Shown here: one piece after another, positions 1-8,761 of the stretch
Layout of the letters: each line of letters opens with the position of its first letter
Numbering within the stretch: the stretch's first letter is position 1
Source of the DNA: Variovorax sp. PBL-E5
Lineage (GTDB): Bacteria; Pseudomonadota; Gammaproteobacteria; Burkholderiales; Burkholderiaceae_C
Length of the DNA stretch: 64,000 nucleotides
Direction: 5' to 3'
NCBI RefSeq assembly: GCF_901827185.1
Contig: NZ_LR594671.1
Coordinates: forward strand, 186,001 to 250,000
Position numbers and translations under genes: made by a program
Notes under the pieces: model-generated
The model's input: the letters and a program-made list of their open reading frames with translations, nothing else
Told to the model about the DNA's origin: nothing
Databases searched by the model: none

Positions 1-528
1 GAGGGCGGCGCCGACCTGCTGCTGGTCGAGACCATCTTCGATACGCTCAATTCGAAGGCCGCGCTGTTCGCGGTCGACGAGTATTTCGAAGCCAGCGGCG
101 AGCGCCTGCCGCTGATCATCAGCGGCACCGTGACCGATGCCTCGGGCCGGATCCTGAGCGGCCAGACCGTCACCGCGTTCTGGCACAGCGTGCGCCACGC
201 GCGGCCGCTGGCGGTCGGCCTCAACTGCGCGCTGGGCGCCGCGCTGATGCGCCCCTATCTGCAGGAGCTGGCGCGCGTCGCCGACGACACCTTCATCAGC
301 TGCTATCCCAATGCCGGCCTGCCCAATCCGATGAGCGAGACCGGCTTCGACGAAACGCCCGACGTCACCTCGCGCCTGCTGCACGAGTTCGCGACCGATG
401 GTCTCGTGAATATCGTGGGTGGCTGCTGCGGCACCACGCCGGAACACATCGCGGCCATCGGGCAGGCCGTCGCGCCGCTGGCGGCACGCACGCCGCATCG
501 CGCGGCCTTCTACCGCGAAGCAGCCTGA
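1..528 (+). CDS. metH1: Methionine synthase N-terminal module (homocysteine S-methyltransferase), 5' truncated
   Basis: The window opens inside this gene and holds its last 175 codons. It reads in frame from base 1 ([17 protein letters not shown]) to the stop. This is the C-terminal half of a homocysteine-binding, zinc-dependent methyltransferase barrel. The landmarks are the VETIFD strand, the GLNCALGA segment and the terminal [11 protein letters not shown] motif (bases about 418-453), whose paired cysteines bind zinc together with an earlier cysteine. The protein stops right after this domain, so it is the stand-alone first module of a split MetH. The folate, cobalamin and reactivation modules are encoded by metH2 about 10 kb downstream. 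The start and any riboswitch lie outside the window. Confidence 0.9.
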   Translation, partial: EGGADLLLVETIFDTLNSKAALFAVDEYFEASGERLPLIISGTVTDASGRILSGQTVTAFWHSVRHARPLAVGLNCALGAALMRPYLQELARVADDTFISCYPNAGLPNPMSETGFDETPDVTSRLLHEFATDGLVNIVGGCCGTTPEHIAAIGQAVAPLAARTPHRAAFYREAA

Positions 529-684
529 GCGCTGCTCGCGGCCGCTTGTGAAGCCGAGATAAAGAAGCTCTCCAAAGGTTGGCGCGGTGCACGTGCCGGC
601 CAGTTGCAGCGTTGGGGGGACAGCGCCATGGCCGATTGACAACGGGTCGAGCGGCGGCCTACCCTGATCCCAAAGGAACACCCC

Positions 685-1485
685 ATGAACCACAGAATTG
701 CCCAGCGCTGGATCGGCATCGGAGCCCTCGCCATGGTGCTGCCGGTCGTCGCGGCTGCGCAGCAGGCCTTTACGCGCGGCCCGCTCAATCTTCGCGCCGG
801 TCCATCGGGCGACTATCCGCTGGTGGCGCGCCTCGGGCCGGGGCAGCCGCTCGAGGTGCTCGGCTGTACCGATGGCTACGCCTGGTGCGACGTGGTGCTG
901 CCCGACTCGATGCGCGGCTGGGCCAATGCGTCGCGGCTCGATTTCGCCTACGAGGATCAGCGCGTGCCGCTGGCCACCTATGGCGCCGCGATCGGCATTC
1001 CGCTGATCGGCTTTGCGATCGGCAACTATTGGGCCGATCACTACCGCGACCGCCCCTGGTACGGCGACCGGCGCTGGTGGCGCGGCGGGCCGCCGCCACC
1101 GGTGACCGGCTGGCGTCCGCCACCGCCGCCGCACGCAGGCTGGCGGCCCAATCCGTGGCAAGGCCCCGGTTTCGGCCCGCGCCCCGGTCCTGGTCCTGGG
1201 TTCCGCCCTGAACCCGGATTCCGGCCTCCGCCGGGGATCCGGCCTCCGGTCGATCCCGGCTTTCATCCGGGCGGGCGTCCGCCCGGCCCGGGCTTCAATC
1301 CTGGCAACGGCGGTATGCGTCCACCCGGTCAGGGGTTCGTTCCACCGCAAGGCGGTCCGCATCCAGGCCCTGGCATGGGACGGCCCGGTGGAGAACCCCG
1401 GCCCGGCTTCGAACCCGCGCCGCCGATGGGCGGTATCCGGCCGCAACCCCGCGTTCTGCCGCCGTCACCCAATACGCCGTCCTGA
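685..1485 (+). CDS. Exported SH3-domain protein with proline/glycine-rich tail
   Basis: A 266-residue protein of unknown role. Residues 1-26 form a signal peptide ending in VAAAQ. Residues about 28-86 look like a bacterial SH3 domain (LNLRAGPSGDYPLVARLGPG, then a GWANASRL strand). A short hydrophobic stretch follows (about 96-112). From residue about 130 to the end the chain is very rich in Pro, Gly and Arg, with repeated GPGFRP/GFNPG-like units, and is probably disordered. An AAGGAA ribosome site lies just before the ATG. SH3 domains of this kind often bind cell-wall or metal ligands, but the partner cannot be read here. It stands alone between metH1 and the convergent modC. Confidence 0.75.
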   Translation: MNHRIAQRWIGIGALAMVLPVVAAAQQAFTRGPLNLRAGPSGDYPLVARLGPGQPLEVLGCTDGYAWCDVVLPDSMRGWANASRLDFAYEDQRVPLATYGAAIGIPLIGFAIGNYWADHYRDRPWYGDRRWWRGGPPPPVTGWRPPPPPHAGWRPNPWQGPGFGPRPGPGPGFRPEPGFRPPPGIRPPVDPGFHPGGRPPGPGFNPGNGGMRPPGQGFVPPQGGPHPGPGMGRPGGEPRPGFEPAPPMGGIRPQPRVLPPSPNTPS

Positions 1486-1531
1486 CGCGCAGTGCGTTCG
1501 GGCCCGAGGCAGGTGGCCCGGGACGCGCGAT

Positions 1532-2319
<788 letters not shown>

Positions 2320-2323
<4 letters not shown>

Positions 2324-3072
2324 GGCTTCCCGAAACCGAAGCGCGTCAGCACCTTCTGCGCGGCGTCGGTGGACATGAACGCGATGAAATCCCTGGCCAA
2401 TGCCTTCTCCTTGCTTTCACCCACGACCGCGATCGGGTAGGTCACGGGCACATGCGCCGAGGGCGTGAGCACCACCTTCACCTTGTCGCCCATGATCGCG
2501 GCATCGGTGCGGTAGACGAAGCCCGCTTCGACCTCGCCGCGGCTCACGTAGTCGAGCACCTGGCGCACGCTGTCGGCCTGCACGAACTTCGGCTCGAGCG
2601 GGCGCCAGAGATTGGCATTGTCGAGCACCTGCCTGGTGTAGCGGCCGACCGGCACGGTGGCCGTTTTGCCGATGGCGATCTTCCTGACCGCCGCACCCGT
2701 GAGATCCTGCAGCGTCTTCACGTCCGGGCCGCCCTGGGTCGGTTCGATGACGACGAGGCTGTTGGTCACGAAGTCCTTGCGTGTCGCGGTGTCGATCAGT
2801 TTCTGCTCGACGGCGCGGTCCATCGTGGCTTCGTCGGCGCTGGCGAACACATCGACCGGCGCACCCTGCTGGATCTGCTGCAGCAGCACGCCCGATGCCG
2901 CGAAGTTGAAACGGACCGTGGCGCCCGGCTTGGTGGCTTCGAACTGGGTCCCCAGTTCCTTGAACGCATCCGTCAGACTGGCCGCGGCCGAGACGGTGAT
3001 CTGCTGCGCCGCGGCGGCCAGTGGCAAGGCCAGTGCGAGGACGAGGGACAGCAGGTGGGACGTGGCTCGCAT
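2320..3072 (-). CDS. modA: Molybdate ABC transporter substrate-binding protein
   Basis: A 250-residue periplasmic binding protein. It has a clear signal peptide (MRATSHLLSLVLALALPLAAAAQ) followed by the ModA opening ITVSAAASLTDAFKELG, whose serine and alanine residues line the oxyanion pocket. The VDVFASADEATMD segment and the C-terminal DFIAFMSTDAAQKVL helix are also typical. The ATG at 3072 is chosen because AAGGAG sits just upstream and the signal peptide starts there; the open frame continues much further upstream but is not coding. It lies between modB and modC, an order that differs from the usual ABC. Confidence 0.92.
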
Positions 3073-3089
3073 GATGCGGCTCCTTGGTA

Positions 3090-3773
3090 TCAGCGCAGTG
3101 AGAAGAACCGGTTCGACAGAACCAGCACGGTGATCGAAAGCAGAGAGGTCACGACGACCAGCACCAGCGCCATGTCGTCCTGGCCGGCCTGCACGGCGTC
3201 GTAGATCGCCATCGAAAGGGTCTGGGTCTGTTTCGGGATCGAGCCCGCCACCATCAGCGAGGCGCCGAACTCGCCCATCGCCCGGGCGAAGGCCAGCAGC
3301 GTGCCGGCCAGGATGCCGGGCCAGGCCAGCGGCAGCGTCACGCGCAGGAACACCGACCAGGGCGACTGCCGCAAGGTGCTGGCCGCGGCTTCGAGCGAGC
3401 GGTCGACGCCTTCGAAGGCGGCGCTCGCCGACTTGAGCACCAGCGGCAGCGCGACCACCGCCGACGCCACCACGGCACCGTGCCAATTGAAGATGATGGT
3501 GTAGTCCAGATGCTCCCGCAGCCAGGCCCCGATCGGTCCGCGACGCCCGGCGACCACGAGGATGCCGTAGCCGATGACGGTGGGCGGCAGCACCAGCGGC
3601 AGCATGAAGACCGCTTCGAGCACCGTGCGCCCCGGGAAGCGCTTGCGGGCGAAGACCCAGCCGAGCGCCAGGCCCACAATGAGCGCCAGCAGCGTGGCGA
3701 AGGCCGCAACCTTCAGCGACAGGCCCAGCGGAAACCAGTCCATGGAAGCGAGAAGCGTCATCGTCATGTTCAT
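3090..3773 (-). CDS. modB: Molybdate ABC transporter permease
   Basis: A 227-residue inner-membrane permease with about five hydrophobic spans. It carries the cytoplasmic EAA-type loop (AASTLRQSPWSVFLRVTLP) that contacts ModC, and the ModB hallmark GEFGASLMVAGSIP followed by QTLSMAIYDAVQAG. It is the first gene of the operon, 17 nt ahead of modA. Several ATG codons cluster at the start (residues 1, 3, 5 and 11) and none has a strong ribosome site, so the true N-terminus could be up to 10 residues shorter. An inverted repeat directly upstream of the first ATG may be the operator. Confidence 0.92.
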   Translation of the reverse strand: MNMTMTLLASMDWFPLGLSLKVAAFATLLALIVGLALGWVFARKRFPGRTVLEAVFMLPLVLPPTVIGYGILVVAGRRGPIGAWLREHLDYTIIFNWHGAVVASAVVALPLVLKSASAAFEGVDRSLEAAASTLRQSPWSVFLRVTLPLAWPGILAGTLLAFARAMGEFGASLMVAGSIPKQTQTLSMAIYDAVQAGQDDMALVLVVVTSLLSITVLVLSNRFFSLR

Positions 3774-3794
3774 TGCAATACGACGTTATTGTCA
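3773..3794. promoter_or_regulatory. Inverted repeat upstream of modB, candidate ModE site
   Basis: TTGCAATA and TATTGTCA form 8-nt arms (6 of 8 pairs match) around a CGACGT centre, abutting the modB start. The segment CGTTATTGTC resembles the CGTTAT half of ModE boxes as I recall them from enterobacteria. A related CGTTATGTCA lies at 4800-4809, upstream of modE. Binding is inferred, not shown. Confidence 0.4.
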
Positions 3795-3920
3795 CACATG
3801 GCCTTGCGAGATCAGCCGCAGAAGGGCGCTTGGTGCCACATCGGCGCGCAATCTTCATATACTCGCGAATACAGCGATGCGGCAAGATCGCCGCATCCCC
3901 CAAGCCAGAAGGCCGACACC

Positions 3921-4160
3921 ATGCGCCGCCCCGAATACGACACCGTCGTTCGCTCGATCACCGGCAAGCCGGAGCTTCGCCGCGTCACCGAGGTTCAGGA
4001 ATGGCGCATCGAGCAGGAGCTGGATTCCAGCCGCTTCGTCATCTCGGTCGTGAGCGCGGGGGGCGAAGCGCAGTCGTTCCTGGTGGCGCTGACCGATGCC
4101 CAGGACATCGGCGACGTGCTGCAGCGCAAGGCCGCGGGGCTCGCCACTTCCGGGGGCTGA
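3921..4160 (+). CDS. Small conserved-looking hypothetical protein
   Basis: A 79-residue soluble protein (starts MRRPEYDTVVRSITG, ends AAGLATSGG) with no signal peptide or membrane span. It is acidic in the middle, with EVQEWRIEQELDSS and a strand-like RFVISVVSAGG. It sits between the divergent mod operon and the convergent trmO-like/modE pair, so it may be expressed from the same regulated region as modB. I do not recognise the family. Support is the compact frame with normal amino-acid composition, a plausible AT-richer leader at about 3855-3880, and the absence of any better frame on either strand. Confidence 0.55.
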   Translation: MRRPEYDTVVRSITGKPELRRVTEVQEWRIEQELDSSRFVISVVSAGGEAQSFLVALTDAQDIGDVLQRKAAGLATSGG

Positions 4161-4167
4161 GTGGCCC

Positions 4168-4377
4168 TCATTCCATGCGGTCGTCGGCGCGCACGTCCGG
4201 CAGCCGGGCCACGCGCGGCCCGAACCAGCCGACGCGCTCGGTGCTGCGCACGTCGAAGCGCGGCACGTGTGGCTTGATGTCGAGCACCGGCGTCTGGATC
4301 GGCATGCCGCTGACCTCGGTGAAGCGGCTGTGCACGATGCCGATCGGTCGGCAGGTCACCGTGTCGTGTGCGCTCAT
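4168..4377 (-). CDS. TrmO-like protein lacking its central region
   Basis: A 69-residue frame whose two ends match different parts of TrmO (tRNA t6A37 N6-methyltransferase). The N-terminus TCRPIGIVHSRFTEVSGMPIQ is the normal TrmO start. The next residues, TPVLDIKPHVP, are the normal TrmO C-terminal motif. The roughly 90 residues that usually separate them, with the SAM-binding core, are absent and the frame is kept. It follows modE with a 4-nt ATGA overlap, so it is still co-transcribed. It cannot be a working methyltransferase as read. It is either a recent in-frame deletion, an assembly collapse or a residual small protein. Confidence 0.7.
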   Translation of the reverse strand: MSAHDTVTCRPIGIVHSRFTEVSGMPIQTPVLDIKPHVPRFDVRSTERVGWFGPRVARLPDVRADDRME

Positions 4378-4721
4378 GAAGCAAGCAGCCGCGTGAGCGC
4401 GCTGATGTCCGCGGCCGCGGCGACGCGCGCCGCGCTCTCGATCGCGCGGTAGTGCTTGATCAGCTGCTCGCCCACCGGCGTGAGCGCGGTGCCGCCGCCG
4501 TGCGACCCGCCGGTGGCGGTGTTCACCGCGGGACTGGCGAGCGCGCGGTTCATCTCGTCGATCAGCATCCACGCGCGCCGATAGGACATGCCGAGCTGCC
4601 GGCCCGCGCCGGAGATCGAGCCCGTTTCGGCGATGGCCTCGAGCAGCGCGATCTTTCCCGGACCGATGGCAATGCTCTCGTCTCGGTAGATGCGAAGGCG
4701 GAACTGCACTTTGGATTTCAT
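4374..4721 (-). CDS. modE: ModE-type molybdate-responsive regulator, DNA-binding domain only
   Basis: A 115-residue winged helix-turn-helix protein of the ModE/LysR-N type. It has GPGKIALLEAIAETGSISGA, then the recognition segment GMSYRRAWMLIDEMNRA and the glycine-rich GGSHGGGTALTPVGEQLI wing typical of ModE. Full ModE proteins carry two molbindin domains (about 260 residues in all); here the chain ends after the DNA-binding half. It therefore cannot sense molybdate by the usual domain. It lies head-to-tail with the trmO-like gene and 0.6 kb from the mod operon, which it probably controls. Start chosen at MKSKVQFRLR, where homology begins. Confidence 0.85.
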   Translation of the reverse strand: MKSKVQFRLRIYRDESIAIGPGKIALLEAIAETGSISGAGRQLGMSYRRAWMLIDEMNRALASPAVNTATGGSHGGGTALTPVGEQLIKHYRAIESAARVAAAADISALTRLLAS

Positions 4722-4845
4722 GCCAGGCGAATGTTGATGCGTGGAGCGAAGGGTAAACGATGCTCGGCTGCCGGTCTCGGCGTACCTGTGCCTTGGTTTC
4801 GTTATGTCAGAATGAATACATCGATACGCATCGGAGGATGAGGGG

Positions 4846-5099
4846 ATGAAAGAGTCGTCTCGCTGGGCTCTGTCGGCCATGGCCGCTGCTGCCGCGGCGG
4901 CATGGCTTGTTGCCCGGGTGCGGAGGTGGGGGCGGCGGTGGTGGCAGCTTCGGTGCCGGGTTCGGCGGTGCACCGGCCGTCACGCAGCTCGATCCTTCGG
5001 CCTCGGTGCGCGTGGCCGGTGCGGTCGAGCGGCCGGCGGCCTATGGCGCCGCTCAGGTCGCCGGGCAGCCGGCCACGACGCAAACGGTCCATAGCGGCG
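4846..5099 (+). pseudogene. Frameshifted lipoprotein gene remnant
   Basis: From the ATG at 4846, preceded by GGAGGATGAGGGG, the frame starts with a signal-like MKESSRWALSAMAAAAAAAWL and then turns into arginine-rich nonsense. One frame over, from base 4907, the sequence gives the lipobox LLPGC followed by a glycine run and SFGAGFGGAPAVTQLDPSAS. Joining the two frames near 4905 would restore a lipoprotein signal and lipidation cysteine. The second frame has no stop before it runs into the antisense strand of the downstream tetR, so the 3' end is also lost. The extent given is approximate. Confidence 0.4.
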
Positions 5100-5104
5100 G
5101 GCGC

Positions 5105-5692
5105 TCAGCAGCCTGCTTCCCGCTGCAAGGATTCGAGGATCCGCTCGAGCGTCTTCAACGCCTTGGCCGGCGCTTCGAACTGCGCCGCCACGATCGCGCC
5201 GTCCACCGCCAGTGCAATGGCCTGCGCGTCCCTGGCGCGATGCCGCGACGGCGGCAGCAGCGCTGCGATCTCTGCCGCCATCGCCCGCTTGTGGGCGCGT
5301 GCGATCCCGGTCACCTCAGGCAACGCGCCACCCAGTTCGCCGACGCTGTTGATGAAGGCGCAGCCCCGATAGCCGGCATCGCCGAACCATTCGGCCAGCG
5401 CGGGAACCAGTGCGTCGATGCGGCGCCTGCGTCTGGTGCCGTGCCGCTGCAACGCATCGGTGAACCACGCCATCCAGCGCTGGTGGCGATGGTCCAGGAA
5501 GGCGCGGATGAGGTCGTTCTTGCTGGGGAAGCACCGGTAGAAGGTCACCTTGGTCACGCCGGATTCGGCGATCACGCGATCGATGCCGGTCGCGCGGATG
5601 CCTTCGCGATAGAACAGCGCGTGCGCCGTCAGCAGAATGCGTTCGGCCGGTGGGCGTTCCTTCGAGTTCGGCATGGCGGGAGCGCAAGACAT
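5105..5692 (-). CDS. TetR/AcrR family transcriptional repressor
   Basis: A 195-residue TetR-type repressor. Its helix-turn-helix reads ILLTAHALFYREGIRATGIDRVIAESGVTKVTFYRCFPSKNDLIRAFL, split here only by description. The C-terminal ligand domain (LAEWFGDAGYRGCAFINSVGELG) resembles the QacR/AcrR-like group that includes many redox or solvent-responsive repressors. It is divergent from a DUF1348 gene. Two near-identical palindromes fill the 97-bp space between them, so it very probably represses both. A second possible start is MPNSKERPP at 5674; neither has a strong ribosome site. Confidence 0.85.
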   Translation of the reverse strand: MSCAPAMPNSKERPPAERILLTAHALFYREGIRATGIDRVIAESGVTKVTFYRCFPSKNDLIRAFLDHRHQRWMAWFTDALQRHGTRRRRRIDALVPALAEWFGDAGYRGCAFINSVGELGGALPEVTGIARAHKRAMAAEIAALLPPSRHRARDAQAIALAVDGAIVAAQFEAPAKALKTLERILESLQREAGC

Positions 5693-5700
5693 GAGGTCAT

Positions 5701-5757
5701 TGTAGACAGGGCTGTCTACATGGGTTAGATTGGTCTCAGGTAGACAGCTCTGTCTAC
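5701..5757. promoter_or_regulatory. Twin TetR operators
   Basis: Two inverted repeats occur in the tetR/DUF1348 divergent promoter. The first, TGTAGACAG-GG-CTGTCTACA (5701-5720), is perfect with 9-nt arms. The second, GTAGACAG-CT-CTGTCTAC (5740-5757), is perfect with 8-nt arms. Their centres are 38 bp apart. The shared core TAGACAG/CTGTCTA is strong evidence for one dimeric regulator, most simply the adjacent TetR. Confidence 0.8.
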
Positions 5758-5789
5758 ATGCTCTGCATCCATCTCCAAGGAACCTGCTC

Positions 5790-6257
5790 ATGGAAACCAG
5801 ACCGCCGCTTCCGCCGTTCACCCTCGAAACCGCCACCCAGAAGGTGCGCCTGGCCGAGGACGCCTGGAACAGCCGCGACCCGGCCCGCGTGGTGCTGGGC
5901 TACAGCGAGGACACGCGCTGGCGCAACCGCGCGGAGTTCCCGGTCGGGCGCGCGGCGGCGCAGATCTTCCTCGAACGCAAGTGGGCGCGCGAGCTCGACT
6001 ATCGGCTGATCAAGGAGGTGTGGGCCTTCGGCGGTGCGCGCATCGCGGTGCGCTTCGCCTACGAATGGCATGACGATTCGGGCCACTGGTTCCGCAGCTA
6101 CGGCAACGAGAACTGGGCCTTCAGCGAAGCGGGGCTGATGACGCACCGCCACGCCAGCATCAACGACCTGCCGATCGACGAGAGTGCGCGCAAGTTCTTC
6201 TGGCCGCTCGGGCGCCGGCCCGACGACCATCCGGGGCTCAGCGAGCTCGGCCTCTAG
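5790..6257 (+). CDS. DUF1348 (nuclear transport factor 2-like fold) protein
   Basis: A 155-residue protein with the DUF1348 pattern: an N-terminal helix [17 protein letters not shown], then [13 protein letters not shown], and the conserved [19 protein letters not shown] and [11 protein letters not shown] strands. The fold is a cone-shaped NTF2-like alpha+beta barrel. Its enzymatic activity, if any, is unknown. The ATG at 5790 follows CCAAGGAA. The gene is divergent from tetR and carries two operators in its promoter, so it is probably induced by the TetR ligand. Its TAG stop shares CTAG with the stop of the convergent LysR gene. Confidence 0.85.
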   Translation: METRPPLPPFTLETATQKVRLAEDAWNSRDPARVVLGYSEDTRWRNRAEFPVGRAAAQIFLERKWARELDYRLIKEVWAFGGARIAVRFAYEWHDDSGHWFRSYGNENWAFSEAGLMTHRHASINDLPIDESARKFFWPLGRRPDDHPGLSELGL

Positions 6258-7153
6258 GACGGCGCACCGGTCTTCTCGCGCGCGATCAGCGCCACGAAGC
6301 GCTGCGCGCCCAGGCCCAGGGGCCGTTCGCGCGACCACACCACGTCGACCCACAGGTCGAGTCCGTTCGACAGGTTCTCGAACGGGATCTCCACCAGCGA
6401 GCCGGCAGCGACATGCGGCCGTGCGAAGTTGCGCGGCAGCCAGCCCCAGCCGAGGCCGGCCGTGATCAGGCTCAGCGCCGCCAGCGCGTTGTCGGTGCGC
6501 CAGACATGGCGCGCGAACACGAAGCGCGGATCGCTGGTGGCGAGGTCGCGGCCGGCGACGACGATCTGCCGCGTGGTGGTCAGATGCTCCTCGCGCAAGC
6601 GCCCGCCCGCCGCGGCCAGCACCGGATGGCCGGGCGCCATCACGGCGACCATGGTGTCGCTGGCCACCTCCTGGAAGCCTTCGCGGCCGTCGAGGCTCGG
6701 CCGCTCGAACACCAGCGCGAGCTGCGCGCGGCCGCTGTGCAGCAAGGCCAGCGCGTCGGCCTGCGGTGCGGCCAGCACCTCGACCTCGAGCAGCGGGTAT
6801 TCCTGTGCCAGCGCGGCCAAGGGTCCGCTCCAGGGCGCGGCCAGCAACTCGGGCGCGATGGCCAGCGTGAGGCGGTTCTCCAGCCCCTGGTGCAGCGCGA
6901 GCGCCTGCACCTGCAGCTGCTTGAGCTGGGCGGCCAGCAGCCGCGCCTGCGGCTCCAGCGAGCGCGCCGCGGGCGTGGGCTGCGGCTCGCGACCACTGCG
7001 GTCGAAGAGCTTCAGGTCGAGTTCGGCCTCGAGATTGGCGACGGCCATGCTGACCGCCGAAGGCACCCGGCCCAGCGCCCGGGCAGCGGCCGAGAACGAC
7101 CGGTGGTCCAGCACCGCGAGGAAGACCTGCACGCTGTCGCTCGAAAAGCTCAT
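6254..7153 (-). CDS. LysR family transcriptional regulator
   Basis: A 299-residue LysR regulator. The N-terminal winged helix ([35 protein letters not shown]) is followed by the linker helix and a substrate-binding domain starting near residue 90 ([10 protein letters not shown]). The start MSFSSDSV is used because the domain begins there; longer upstream frames lack support. It is divergent from a PACE efflux gene, the standard arrangement in which the LysR protein activates the pump in response to a cationic or polyamine substrate. That role is inferred from position. Confidence 0.87.
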   Translation of the reverse strand: MSFSSDSVQVFLAVLDHRSFSAAARALGRVPSAVSMAVANLEAELDLKLFDRSGREPQPTPAARSLEPQARLLAAQLKQLQVQALALHQGLENRLTLAIAPELLAAPWSGPLAALAQEYPLLEVEVLAAPQADALALLHSGRAQLALVFERPSLDGREGFQEVASDTMVAVMAPGHPVLAAAGGRLREEHLTTTRQIVVAGRDLATSDPRFVFARHVWRTDNALAALSLITAGLGWGWLPRNFARPHVAAGSLVEIPFENLSNGLDLWVDVVWSRERPLGLGAQRFVALIAREKTGAPS

Positions 7154-7251
7154 GCCGCGATCTGTCAATAAAACTGAAGGAAGATGACTTTTTATATCAG
7201 AAGATCGGACATAAAGTCGCGACATCCCCATCACCCCCACGGAACGAATTC

Positions 7252-7689
7252 ATGCAAGGGCTCAAGCGCCGCGTCATCTACATCACGCTCTACGAAGGAC
7301 TCGCCATCGTCGCCGCGAGTGCCGGGCTGTCGCTGATGTCGGGCGAGGGCCTGGGCCATTCCGGCCCGCTGGCCGTCATCGCCTCGGCCATCGCGGTGGT
7401 CTGGAACCTCGTCTTCAACGCCTTGTTCGAGCGCTGGGAATCGCGCCGCACGGTGCGTGGCCGCAGCCTGAAGCGCCGCATCGCCCATGCGATCGGCTTC
7501 GAGGGCGGGCTGGTCGCCTTCCTGGTGCCGGTGTTCGCATGGTGGCTGGACGTGACGCTCTGGCAAGCCCTGATGATGGACCTGGGGCTGGTCGTGTTCT
7601 TCCTGGTCTACACCTTTGTCTTTAACTGGGCCTTCGACCTGCTGTTCGGCCTGCCGGCATCGGCCAGCGGTGCGGCGCAGCCGGCCTGA
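7252..7689 (+). CDS. PACE family multidrug/biocide efflux transporter
   Basis: A 145-residue inner-membrane protein made of two tandem bacterial transmembrane pair domains, four spans in all. Family motifs are visible: RRVIYITLYEG in span 1, WNLVFNALFERWE in span 2, the repeat RRIAHAIGFEGGL in span 3 and YTFVFNWAFD in span 4. The embedded glutamate in YEG corresponds to the proton-coupling residue of AceI-type pumps. These proton antiporters export chlorhexidine, acriflavine and short diamines. It is controlled most likely by the divergent LysR gene 98 bp away. Confidence 0.9.
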   Translation: MQGLKRRVIYITLYEGLAIVAASAGLSLMSGEGLGHSGPLAVIASAIAVVWNLVFNALFERWESRRTVRGRSLKRRIAHAIGFEGGLVAFLVPVFAWWLDVTLWQALMMDLGLVVFFLVYTFVFNWAFDLLFGLPASASGAAQPA

Positions 7690-7714
7690 TCCGGACGCGC
7701 CGGCGACCGCCCGC

Positions 7715-8656
7715 TCAGGCGTCCGTGAAGCCTGAGGCGAAGGCGCTGCGCAGATAGGCCACGAAGGCCGTGACGGCCTGCGGCACGTGACTCGCGTAGG
7801 GGCGAATCGCATGCAACTGCTCGGCAAAGGCGCCAACCGGCTTCCACTGCGGCAGTACTTCGACCAGCTTGCCGGCCTGCAGCCCCGACTGGGCGCTGAA
7901 ATCGGGCACCAGTGCGATGCCGAGCCCGGCCAGCGCCGCATCCCGCAGCGCCTCGCTGTTGTTGGCTGCGAAAGGGCCGGCCACCGGCACCGTGATCCGT
8001 TCGCCCCCGCGCCGCGCGGCCCGCGATTCGAAAGTCCAGGTCGGCGTCTCCTGCGCGCGCGGATAGTGCAGGCAGTCGTGCGTCTTCAGATCCTCGGGCG
8101 TCTTCGGCGCCGGCCGGCGGCGCAGATAGGCGCGGCTGGCCACCAGCAGCGAGTGTGTCGGGCACAGCAGCCACGCGACGTGCGTGTCGGGCACCGAAGC
8201 CGCGTGACGGATCGCGAGATCGAAGCCCTCCATCGCGAGCGAGCTGAGCCGGTCGGACAGCTCCAGCTCCAGCCGGACCTCGGGATTGGCGCGCAGGAAG
8301 CCCGCCACGCGCGGCACCAGCTGCTGGCGCGCCAGCGCGACCGGTGCGGTCACGCGCAGCAACCCACGCGGCCGGCCCGCGAGGTCGCGCACGCCCGCGA
8401 AGCTGTGGGCGATGCGCTCGAAGGGCGCTCGCGTTTCGTCCACCAGCCGCTGGCCGGCCTCGGTCAGGCGCATGCTGCGCGTGGTGCGGCGCACCAGCGG
8501 CACGCCAGCCGAGCGTTCGAGCTCGGCGATGCGCTGGCTCATCGCGGCCTTGCTCACGCCCAGCCTGGCCGCGGCGGCCGTGTAGCTGCCTTGCTGTGCG
8601 AGCACGACCAGCCAATGCAGATGGGTCCAGAGCAACTCGATTTTTTTGTCATCCAT
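7715..8656 (-). CDS. LysR family transcriptional regulator
   Basis: A 313-residue LysR regulator of the CrgA/DmlR-like subgroup. It has an N-terminal HTH (WLVVLAQQGSYTAAAARLGVSKAAMSQRIAELE) and an effector domain opening RGLLRVTAPVALARQQLVPRVAGFL. The start MDDKKIELLW is taken at 8656; an upstream extension would add only nine residues. It is divergent from mmsA with 105 bp between the starts, so it probably regulates that gene. A TTTTTTT run lies inside its own fifth to seventh codons. Confidence 0.87.
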   Translation of the reverse strand: MDDKKIELLWTHLHWLVVLAQQGSYTAAAARLGVSKAAMSQRIAELERSAGVPLVRRTTRSMRLTEAGQRLVDETRAPFERIAHSFAGVRDLAGRPRGLLRVTAPVALARQQLVPRVAGFLRANPEVRLELELSDRLSSLAMEGFDLAIRHAASVPDTHVAWLLCPTHSLLVASRAYLRRRPAPKTPEDLKTHDCLHYPRAQETPTWTFESRAARRGGERITVPVAGPFAANNSEALRDAALAGLGIALVPDFSAQSGLQAGKLVEVLPQWKPVGAFAEQLHAIRPYASHVPQAVTAFVAYLRSAFASGFTDA

Positions 8657-8761
8657 GCCGCCATTGTTTACCAACGTGAACAATCAATTCAGCGCCAGCG
8701 CCTAGGCAGCAGCAGCGCGGGTTCATAGACTGGGCCTCCCGCACACTCACCGGACAGAGAC

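Noticed and set aside
7692..7725. CGGACGC/GCGTCCG stem between the convergent PACE and LysR genes
   Set aside because: Seven pairs with a 20-nt loop and no T-run; too weak to call a terminator.
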